Source of the DNA: Chitinophaga chungangae
GTDB taxonomy: Bacteria > Bacteroidota > Bacteroidia > Chitinophagales > Chitinophagaceae
DNA: 64,000 nucleotides
Assembly: GCF_017742215.1 (NCBI RefSeq)
Contig: NZ_JAGHKP010000001.1
Span: forward strand, 248,001-312,000
Direction: 5' to 3'
This document shows, piece by piece, positions 8,813 to 15,742 of this stretch. The notes beneath the pieces were generated by a model. It saw nothing but the letters and a program-made list of their open reading frames with translations, had not been told where the DNA came from and searched no databases. Every line of letters begins with the position of its first letter. Within the stretch, counting starts at the first letter, position 1. The position numbers and the translations under genes were made by a program.

Positions 8813-9166
8813 TTATCTGCGGAGGGTTTCGAGTGTATGCTCCGTGACCTGGAAAAAACGCAGTGTGTTTTCCATGAGGGCGCGGGTGGTTTCGTCGTTG
8901 TTCCTGCTGAAATTGGACAGGAACACGTCGTAGGTGAACAACTTGTATTCGGGCCATGTATGAATGGAAATATGCGATTCCGTGAGGCAGATCACACCGG
9001 TAAAGCCGCCGCCGGGGAAATCGTGAAAGGCTGCGCCTACTTCCTGCAGGCCGTACGCGGCCGTTTGTTCGCGGATGAAGCGGGCCCAGGGCGCCGAAGA
9101 CCGTAAAAGCGCTGGTTCAGGTACATGGGCGGTGGCCAGTAAATGAAGGCCGGGAGTATAGGTCAT
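8813..9166 (-). CDS. speD-like: AdoMet-decarboxylase-like pyruvoyl enzyme (SpeD family)
   Basis: A 117-residue class of prokaryotic S-adenosylmethionine decarboxylase proenzyme. The self-cleavage motif LTESHISIHTWPE is at residues 61-73; cleavage between Glu63 and Ser64 would make the pyruvoyl group, and His69 matches the processing histidine. The usual next motif DVFTCG, whose cysteine is the proton donor, reads DVFLSN here, so that cysteine is Ser84. This may mean altered activity. The protein would supply decarboxylated AdoMet for the SpeE-like enzyme encoded four genes downstream. It is the first gene of the operon; the 61 bp to the divergent methyltransferase must hold the promoter, but I see no clean consensus. 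Confidence 0.88.
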   Translation of the reverse strand: MTYTPGLHLLATAHVPEPALLRSSAPWARFIREQTAAYGLQEVGAAFHDFPGGGFTGVICLTESHISIHTWPEYKLFTYDVFLSNFSRNNDETTRALMENTLRFFQVTEHTLETLRR

Positions 9167-9227
9167 ATGGCGAAATTAACTTTCTCGTTGGAATAACCAA
9201 ATTTCCGGCAATTCAGTAGCTTGCAAT

Positions 9228-9841
9228 ATGACTACAGACCGAAAGCAGCATTGGGAGAACGTCTATTCGTCCAAACAACCGCACGAAGTAAGCTGGACGC
9301 AGGCCGTTCCTGTTATTTCGCTCGACTTTATCAGGAGCTTCAACCTGCCCGAAAATGCCCGCATTATCGATATCGGCGGAGGCGACAGCAAACTGGCGGA
9401 TTTCCTGCTGGATGAAGGATATGAGAATATCTCGGTGCTCGACATTTCGGAAGCGGCGCTCCGGCGGGCGCAGGAAAGGCTCGGCAAACGCGCATCTGCG
9501 GTGAAATGGATCGTGGCAGACGTTACGGAGTTTGTGCCGGAAGAAACGTATGATGTCTGGCACGACAGGGCCGCTTTTCATTTCCTGACCACGCCCGAAC
9601 AGATCGCGCGATACCTGGATACCGCCAGAGCGCCGTGAGCGGCTATATCGCTATCGGCACGTTCACCGAGAACGGCTCAAAAAAATGCAGCCGCCTTGAT
9701 ATTAAACAGTACAACGAAGCCGGGCTGACGGCCCTGTTGAACGATGACTTCGAAAAGATCCGCTGCGTAACGGAAGATCATGTCACGCCATTCAACACCA
9801 CACAACATTTCCTGTTTTGCGGTTTCCGGCGGCGGTCGTAA
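9228..9841 (+). pseudogene. class I SAM-dependent methyltransferase, frameshifted
   Basis: The first frame (9228-9638, 136 aa) carries the AdoMet-binding motif IIDIGGGDSKLADFLL and ends after YLDTARAP. A second frame (from about 9635 to 9841) continues with SGYIAIGTFTENG...QHFLFCGFRRR. Joined by one added base near 9629-9634, they read as one methyltransferase of about 204 residues, the usual length for this small family, with continuous homology-like sequence across the junction. So this is a single-base deletion or a sequencing error, not two genes. The product, if expressed, would lack its C-terminal third. Substrate unknown. Confidence 0.8.
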
Positions 9842-9850
9842 TTTAAAGGT

Positions 9851-10672
9851 ATGTACAGCCGCCGCATCTTTTTCTTTTTACTGATCTGTGTTGTTTTCGG
9901 GGTTGCCTGCCGCACCGCCTTCCGGTTACCGCTGCCGCCACGGCCCGCGCAGGCTATTTCCGGGGAGGATTTTTACCGGCAGGTGGACAGCATGAAATGG
10001 AATACCCGTGAGCCCATTGCGCTGAAAGAAATTTTCTCCGGGAACGTTCCGGATTTTCTCCGGAAGTTCGTGCCGGTGCATACTTCCATCACCGGAGCGA
10101 ACGGCGAAACAGTAAATGCCGTTTTTTACGTTGCGCCCGATTACCTGTCCATCGGCGGAAATAACGATTTTGCAAGGATTCCGCTCACGCCCGTGGCCGC
10201 GCAGCGGATTGCAGACAGCCTGGAATGTTTTCTGCCCACCCGCAAAATGGTGAACGACATTTACCTCGCCGCAAAAGTAAAACTGCCGCCGGTGCCGCTC
10301 TACGCTTTCCGCGACAGCGCCATCATTTTCTGGCATCATCATCTCATCATCGAAGGGCAGCGGAAGGGAAGACGCGGCTTGATCGCCGGGATTAAAAAAG
10401 ATGTAGTGATCAGCGGCAAAATTTCCAGGGATGCGCGCCCGGACCGTGTGGCCATCTACGGCTGGCATAAAACCGACGGAAAGCCCATCCAGCCTTTGTA
10501 TACGGGGCATGTAAACTGGTATGTGGACTATTCGCACGGCATCCGGCTGGTGTACCGGAAAATAAAAGTGGGCAGGCGGTGGATGGACTATACCGAAGTA
10601 TTGCAGCACCCGGTGTATAAGGCATTGTTGTGCGACGAAGATGTATGTGATTATTTCCGGTACGGTCAGTAA
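9851..10672 (+). CDS. secreted protein of unknown function
   Basis: A 273-residue protein starting with a signal sequence that ends around VFGVAC (Cys20, lipobox-like, so probably a lipoprotein). The mature part has no motif I recognise. Notable phrases are FVPVHTSITGANG, FARIPLTPVAAQRIADSLECFLPTRKMVNDIY and a C-terminal GHVNWYVDYSHGIRLVYR with conserved-looking His, Asp and Arg residues that could be catalytic, though this is speculation. It begins 9 bp after the frameshifted methyltransferase and its 3' end overlaps the convergent small gene by 7 bp. Confidence 0.7.
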   Translation: MYSRRIFFFLLICVVFGVACRTAFRLPLPPRPAQAISGEDFYRQVDSMKWNTREPIALKEIFSGNVPDFLRKFVPVHTSITGANGETVNAVFYVAPDYLSIGGNNDFARIPLTPVAAQRIADSLECFLPTRKMVNDIYLAAKVKLPPVPLYAFRDSAIIFWHHHLIIEGQRKGRRGLIAGIKKDVVISGKISRDARPDRVAIYGWHKTDGKPIQPLYTGHVNWYVDYSHGIRLVYRKIKVGRRWMDYTEVLQHPVYKALLCDEDVCDYFRYGQ

Positions 10673-10965
10673 ACGTGGGATAAGCAAACTTCGGCGTAAT
10701 CGAGCACGCCTTTGACGGAGAGTATGTCCAGCTTCAGTTTTACCGGCCCGTAATCCATGCCCGCCGGCACTTCCATTACAAAGTACCGGCTGCCCCTGCT
10801 TTCCGGCGCGCAGCCCACTTCAAGAAAAATTTCACGCACGCCTTCCACATTCCCCGCTTTATCCATCACAAAAACCTGTATCGTTGAATTGCCCGAGGGG
10901 CGAATGGTTTCGCGGTAAGTAAGCGCGCATTCGTCGTCGTCGAACTCGGCGAATACATCATTTAT
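10666..10965 (-). CDS. small protein of unknown function without a standard start codon
   Basis: The frame looks coding well upstream of its first usual start (GTG at 10869, giving 67 aa). Protein-like sequence continues back through QVFVMDKAGNVEG, ETIRPSGNSTI and NDVFAEFDDDECAL to the end of the methyltransferase gene. There the codon ATA at 10965 overlaps the TAA stop of that gene, where an ATG would be expected, and would give 99 residues. Either ATA is used, translation begins further up inside the overlapping gene, or the start has mutated. No signal peptide is seen and no family is recognised. Confidence 0.5.
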   Translation of the reverse strand: MNDVFAEFDDDECALTYRETIRPSGNSTIQVFVMDKAGNVEGVREIFLEVGCAPESRGSRYFVMEVPAGMDYGPVKLKLDILSVKGVLDYAEVCLSHVY

Positions 10966-11717
10966 TTGAATATGCCGGAATAGACTTTCGTTTCGTAACT
11001 GATGGTGATGCGGCCGTTTTCGCTGAACCGGGCGAACAGTTTTTCGAGGTCTTCCATCATTTCCGCGTAACCCGCTTCCGTGGAGAGCGGCATGTAAGAA
11101 GAGGAAGACAGCCGTCCTTTAAGCCCTTCCAGGCCGAATACCTGCGCGTTGGTGAAGGTGTTCAACTCCACAGCGTGTGGTGAAAAGAATGCCGCGATGT
11201 GTTCCATATCGATATTGCGGTGCCGCACTTTTATGTAATCTTTCCCGTGGCGGTTGATCAGGGCTTCGTAATCTTTTTCAAAATCGGAATGCACCCTTCG
11301 CTCGTTCCAGATCAGCGCAACGATGCCGCCGGGGCGGAGAATACGGAGAAATTCGTTTTTGCTTTGCTGCGGGTTGAACCAGTGGAATGCCTGCGCCGCG
11401 ATCACGGCGTCTACGCTTTCACTCCCGAGGGTCGTGTTTTCGGCGGAGCCGTTCACGGCATGAAAGCCGGGATATTTGCCCAGCATTTCCGTGGCTTTTT
11501 CAAGCATGGGCGTATTGGGCTCCACGGCAAATACGGCATAGCCGGCTTTGAGGAACAATGCGGTGGAAATGCCCGTGCCCGCGCCCACATCGGCAATGGG
11601 TTTGCCGGGGCCAAGGTTATATTTCCCCTGCAGGAAACCGACCATTTCCGCCGGGTAATCCGGGCGGTAAGCGGCGTAACTTTCAACGCGGTGGTTGAAC
11701 CTTTGTGTATTGTCCAT
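10962..11717 (-). CDS. class I SAM-dependent methyltransferase
   Basis: A 251-residue methyltransferase of the UbiE/type 11 group. It begins MDNTQRFNHRVESYAAYRP, the usual N-terminus, and has motif I as IADVGAGTGISTALFL (about 42-57), the acidic ribose-binding residue in VEPNTPMLEKA and the post-motif AQAFHWFNPQQ and ILRPGGIVALIWNER. I start at ATG 11717 rather than an upstream in-frame codon, because homologous sequence begins there. The C-terminus ISYETKVYSGIFK is also family-typical. Substrate is unknown. It is followed, with overlap, by the headless small gene. Confidence 0.88.
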   Translation of the reverse strand: MDNTQRFNHRVESYAAYRPDYPAEMVGFLQGKYNLGPGKPIADVGAGTGISTALFLKAGYAVFAVEPNTPMLEKATEMLGKYPGFHAVNGSAENTTLGSESVDAVIAAQAFHWFNPQQSKNEFLRILRPGGIVALIWNERRVHSDFEKDYEALINRHGKDYIKVRHRNIDMEHIAAFFSPHAVELNTFTNAQVFGLEGLKGRLSSSSYMPLSTEAGYAEMMEDLEKLFARFSENGRITISYETKVYSGIFK

Positions 11718-11865
11718 ACCGTAAAGTTCCTTAAAATTTGCCGAACGGCTCCCCGGGGAATTATTGAAAAAAATGCAAGGCTTTGTAACTTTTTGATTTT
11801 CGTGCCCGTTTAACCCGTATTGCAATTGTAGAATTTAACCTAACTATTTTTAAAACGGAAGAACC

Positions 11866-12378
11866 ATGAGAAAACACACCTACCGGGCGCCTGGAAAGGC
11901 CTTGCTCGCTATTGCATTGTTCGGGATCTTATTCGCAGCCTGTAACGACGATGATTCGCCCACTCCTCCGCCGAAACGCAGCAAGGAATATGCATTCACC
12001 GTATCTAACGGCACCGGCGGCGGCAAAGTGATAGCCAAAGAACTTACCGACAGTACGTTCGACCTGGTGATGCGGATCGACAAATCCACCCGCGACACCA
12101 CTTATAAATTCGCGCTATACAAGGGAAAAACAGCGGATGGCACGCTGGAGCTGTTCCAGGAGATCGGCAGCATCAAAAGCCAGACCACCGGCGCGGCCGT
12201 GGAAGCCAAATGGGCAAGCGTGAAGGAGGTGACGGTAGATGGAGGGAAGAAGAAATTCAACTACGACAGCCTGCTGAAGTACCAGGCATTCGCACGCGTA
12301 TCGTTCGTGGACCAAACGGTTACGCCGGCCAGGGATAGTGTTGTGGCGATCGGCAACATCGGTGCAAGCGCACAGTAA
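11866..12378 (+). CDS. hypothetical lipoprotein
   Basis: A 170-residue protein with a lipoprotein signal (FGILFAAC, Cys26) and an acidic DDD spacer after the cysteine, often seen in surface-exposed Bacteroidota lipoproteins. The mature region is beta-rich with regular strand spacing (TVSNGTGGGKVIAKELTD, TFDLVMRIDKSTRDT, ALYKGKTADGTLELFQEIG), resembling a CHRD- or Ig-like sandwich, but I cannot place it in a family. It is a single-gene unit, with a strong terminator 36 bp downstream. Confidence 0.75.
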   Translation: MRKHTYRAPGKALLAIALFGILFAACNDDDSPTPPPKRSKEYAFTVSNGTGGGKVIAKELTDSTFDLVMRIDKSTRDTTYKFALYKGKTADGTLELFQEIGSIKSQTTGAAVEAKWASVKEVTVDGGKKKFNYDSLLKYQAFARVSFVDQTVTPARDSVVAIGNIGASAQ

Positions 12379-12413
12379 AATAACCCCTGAGTTTTAGTTA
12401 ATAATTGGCAGAG

Positions 12414-12445
12414 AGAGCTGTACCCTCGCAGGTACGGCTCTTTTT
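12414..12445. terminator. intrinsic terminator
   Basis: Stem AGAGCTGTACC (12414-12424) / GGTACGGCTCT (12431-12441), eleven pairs with one G-U, loop CTCGCA, then TTTTT. It ends the plus-strand lipoprotein gene and lies just after the stop of the convergent GNAT gene. Confidence 0.85.
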
Positions 12446-12449
12446 ATGC

Positions 12450-13148
12450 TTATTTGTTTTTAACGGTGAGCCGGAAAGAGATTTCCCTGCGCGTGCGGAA
12501 ACCCATCAGCTCGTACACGCCGATGGCGCGGCTGTTAGCGGTGGATGCGTGCAGGAAGGGGATCTTCCCCGCTTCGATATTTTTGCGGCACAGGTGAGCG
12601 GTCAGTTGCTGCGCGTATTTCCGCCCGGTGAAATCCGGGTGCGTGCAAATGGCGCTCAGTTCGGTGAAAACATCCGTGCGCATGCGCTCTCCCGCAATTG
12701 CCACGAGTTTTCCTTCCTGCCGGATGCCGTAATAATCGCCCATGCGATGGGTGTTCAGCAGGTAATAACCCGGCTGCACAAGCTGCACGAGATCGTACAT
12801 TTCGCGGGCTTGTTTTTCGACCAATGGTTCGATCTCTACGGTGGCGGGTACTGTTACAGGCGATTCACAAACCATCTGCACGCACGCCAGGTCGTTCTTC
12901 ACTTCCCAGCCTTCAGGCAGCGGCGGCGGTTCACCGATGATAAAAAAGTGTTCGCCCGCGGCCATCAGCGGGTCCAGCGCGGCAGCCGCGGCAACCGTAG
13001 GCTCCGCGAAACCGGTGAATGAAACAATGTCTGCCCTGTATCTTTTCGCAAGCGCCGGACCAATTGCAAACTCGCTGTGCTGGCTTGTAAGCGCGCTCCA
13101 GGCGGGATTGTCGAGCGCTGAATATTTGTCTTTTCTCTCCATTTCCAT
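12450..13148 (-). CDS. GNAT family N-acetyltransferase
   Basis: A 232-residue acetyltransferase. The acetyl-CoA loop is in the C-terminal half: FTELSAICTHPDFTGRKYAQQL, where the strand is followed by a pyrophosphate loop of R-x-x-A type, and ASTANSRAIGVYELMGF is the usual alpha-4/beta-7 end. The N-terminal ~100 residues (LDNPAWSALTSQHSEFAIG, AKRYRADIVSFTGFAEP) form a second, degenerate GNAT-like half, an FR47-like arrangement. The acceptor substrate is unknown. Translation could also begin at the Met two codons later. Convergent with the lipoprotein gene across a shared terminator. Confidence 0.87.
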   Translation of the reverse strand: MEMERKDKYSALDNPAWSALTSQHSEFAIGPALAKRYRADIVSFTGFAEPTVAAAAALDPLMAAGEHFFIIGEPPPLPEGWEVKNDLACVQMVCESPVTVPATVEIEPLVEKQAREMYDLVQLVQPGYYLLNTHRMGDYYGIRQEGKLVAIAGERMRTDVFTELSAICTHPDFTGRKYAQQLTAHLCRKNIEAGKIPFLHASTANSRAIGVYELMGFRTRREISFRLTVKNK

Positions 13149-13248
13149 ACAAATTTACAGAACGCCGGGCCACGGGCCGCTCTTATTCATATAAAAATTT
13201 CTTATACATAAGTTCTTTTCATAGTTTAGCAATGAAAAATACATATCC

Positions 13249-15690
13249 ATGAGGGACCGTTTTCGCCGGCTGTTTATTACCAGTATTATATTGATCGCCG
13301 GGCTGGCCGTTCAGGCCCAGGATTCAGGCAGGTTTCACCGTTCCCAGGCCGATTCCGGCAGGCGGCGGTTCAGCAACGATTCCACCCGCAGGCCGGGCGA
13401 TACCTCGCGGCGCAGGGGCGGAGGCATCATGGGCATGGCCTCCCTGTTCGCCGATTCCGCCAAAATGACCAGCAGCGATTACCAGCAGCAGATCGAAAAT
13501 ACCTATGTGATCCTCAACAATGTGGAGAACAAAAGCGAACTGCCCATCGGCGTGGAACTGGTGGCCATTCATTTACAGGACAGCGATTCGGTGCTGGCCG
13601 TTCTGAAAGACAATATCCTCAACAACAGCCGCGCGCTTAACCTCCGCAACCTGCAGGTGTTCCGCACGCTGCTGCAAAACATTCAGCTCGAACTGCGGGA
13701 CCACCGAAAACTGCTGGACAGCTCCGAAAGCCGGCTGAACGCGCTCCGCACTACACTTAAGCCGCTGGCGGGCGATACCGTGCTGCGCCAGCTTATGCGC
13801 GATTCCGCATTGCGGCAGGAATTCGCGCCGCAGCTCAGGGATATGCGCGAAGCGTTCCGCGGCGCCACCCGCGGGCTGCGCGAAAGCATGGCGCGTGTAA
13901 ATTCGTTGCAGACGCATAACTCCGCCAACGCGATCACTACCAGCAAACTGCTCGAAAGAGTGAACAACCTGCTGAACAGTTCCGCCACGCGCGTGTTCGG
14001 GAAAGAATATAATTATCTGTGGGAGAGAGACACGGTGAATGTTTCCTCCGGCGCCCGTTCTTCCTTCGGCAAAGCCTACGAAGGTGAAAGAAAGGCGCTG
14101 AACTATTATTTTAGGGACAGCGGCAACAAACGCCTGTTCCTGCTGCTCATTGGGATACTTTTCTTTGCCTGGATCTTCCGCAACATCCGCACCATCCGGC
14201 GAAACCAGGCCATGGGCGACATCAGCGAACTGGATTTTGTGTACCTGCCTTCCGGTTACATCGTTTCTTCGTTCATCGTTATGTTCGCCATGGCGCCGCT
14301 GTTCGACCTGCACGCGCCTTCGGCTTACATCGAATCGATGCAGTTCCTGCTGATCGTGATCCTCACTATTATCTGCTGGAAAAAATGGCCGCGCCGCCTG
14401 TTCTGGTACTGGATCGGGATGGCGGTGCTGTACATCTGTTTCTCGTTCACGCATCATATGGTAGACCCCGGAATAGGGCAACGTTTATGGCTGATGCTGC
14501 TCAATGTGCTGTCCGTGGTTTTCGGCATGCTGTTCCTTTCCCGTATGAAAGAGCACCTGCACCTGCAAGGTTTTTTGCGGTATGTGATCGTTCTGCACAA
14601 TGTTATGAACATACTGTCGCTGCTGTGCAACCTCTGGGGCCGGGTGTCGCTGGCGCAGATCTTCGGCAACGCGGCTATTTTCGCATTTACGCAGGCCGTG
14701 GGCCTGGCGGTGTTCAGCAAGATCTGCATGGAAGCCATCATGCTGCAGATCGTGGCCAGCCGCGTGAAACGGGGCGTACAAAGCCGCATCGACTATCAGC
14801 CCGTGCTCGATAGTTTCAGAAGGCCGGTACTGTTCCTCGTCGTGATCCTTTGGCTGATCGTGTTCACCACCAACCTGAATATTTACACCGTTGTGCTCGA
14901 AGGGCTGATGGACTTTATGCAGACAGACCGCAACATCGGCAACGCCACGTTTACCATCGGCGGTATTTTATTGTTTTTCCTCATCATCTGGATCGCGCAT
15001 CTTTTGCAGAAATATGTCGGGTACTTTTTCGGCGACGCGGGGCTGGACGAAGAGATTGCCAACAAAGGCGCCCGCAACCGTCTGCTGATCGCGCGGCTGA
15101 TCTTGCTTTGCCTCGGTTACCTGCTGGCTGTGGCGGCTTCCGGCGTACCGGTGGACAAGATCACGATCGTGCTCGGCGCGCTCGGCGTCGGCATCGGTTT
15201 GGGTTTGCAGAATATCGTGAACAACTTCGTGTCGGGCATCATCCTCATTTTCGACCGGCCTTTGCAGATCGGCGATGTGGTGGAGATCGGTGATAAATCA
15301 GGGAAGGTACGCGAGATCGGCCTGCGCTCCAGCACGCTGCTGACGCAGAACGGCGCGGAAGTGATCATTCCCAACGGTGACATCCTCTCGCAGCAGATCG
15401 TGAACTGGACGCTCAGCAACAATCAGCAGCGGCTGGAAATGGAACTGACCGTAACCGGCAGCAGCGATATGGAAACAGTGGCCACCGCCGTGAAAAACGC
15501 GATCCGCCGTTCGAAATATATTTTTGAGAACCGGGAACCGCAGGTGCTGTTCACTAAAGTGCACGAAAACGGCTTTGACCTGAAAGGGTATTTTTGGTGT
15601 AAAGACGTGAGCCGCTCCGAAGAAGCGATGAGCGAGATATTGTTATTGCTGCACCAGGCGGGGAAAGAAACCGATCTTATTATCGAATGA
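13249..15690 (+). CDS. mechanosensitive channel of the MscS family, large form with periplasmic domain
   Basis: An 813-residue inner-membrane protein. Signal peptide 1-24, then a helical, coiled-coil-prone periplasmic region (about 25-290), about ten membrane helices from ~297 on, and the MscS pore and beta domain near 640-720: GALGVGIGLGLQNIVNNFVSG, then LIFDRPLQIGDVVEIGDKSG and GAEVIIPNGDILSQQIVNW. The C-terminal alpha/beta domain ends at LIIE. Such MscK/YbiO-like channels release solutes on hypo-osmotic shock. The signal-peptide cleavage site leaves an Arg/Ser-rich linker (FHRSQADSGRRRF). It is a lone gene ended by a bidirectional terminator. Confidence 0.93.
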   Translation: MRDRFRRLFITSIILIAGLAVQAQDSGRFHRSQADSGRRRFSNDSTRRPGDTSRRRGGGIMGMASLFADSAKMTSSDYQQQIENTYVILNNVENKSELPIGVELVAIHLQDSDSVLAVLKDNILNNSRALNLRNLQVFRTLLQNIQLELRDHRKLLDSSESRLNALRTTLKPLAGDTVLRQLMRDSALRQEFAPQLRDMREAFRGATRGLRESMARVNSLQTHNSANAITTSKLLERVNNLLNSSATRVFGKEYNYLWERDTVNVSSGARSSFGKAYEGERKALNYYFRDSGNKRLFLLLIGILFFAWIFRNIRTIRRNQAMGDISELDFVYLPSGYIVSSFIVMFAMAPLFDLHAPSAYIESMQFLLIVILTIICWKKWPRRLFWYWIGMAVLYICFSFTHHMVDPGIGQRLWLMLLNVLSVVFGMLFLSRMKEHLHLQGFLRYVIVLHNVMNILSLLCNLWGRVSLAQIFGNAAIFAFTQAVGLAVFSKICMEAIMLQIVASRVKRGVQSRIDYQPVLDSFRRPVLFLVVILWLIVFTTNLNIYTVVLEGLMDFMQTDRNIGNATFTIGGILLFFLIIWIAHLLQKYVGYFFGDAGLDEEIANKGARNRLLIARLILLCLGYLLAVAASGVPVDKITIVLGALGVGIGLGLQNIVNNFVSGIILIFDRPLQIGDVVEIGDKSGKVREIGLRSSTLLTQNGAEVIIPNGDILSQQIVNWTLSNNQQRLEMELTVTGSSDMETVATAVKNAIRRSKYIFENREPQVLFTKVHENGFDLKGYFWCKDVSRSEEAMSEILLLLHQAGKETDLIIE

Positions 15691-15702
15691 TGAAAAATAT
15701 CA

Positions 15703-15736
15703 AACAAAAAAAGCAGCCAAACGGCTGCTTTTTTTG
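15703..15736. terminator. bidirectional intrinsic terminator
   Basis: Stem AAGCAGCC (15711-15718) / GGCTGCTT (15723-15730), loop AAAC, with a run of A on the left and T on the right, so it can serve both the MscS gene and the convergent phospholipase gene. Confidence 0.9.
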
Positions 15737-15742
15737 TTTCTT

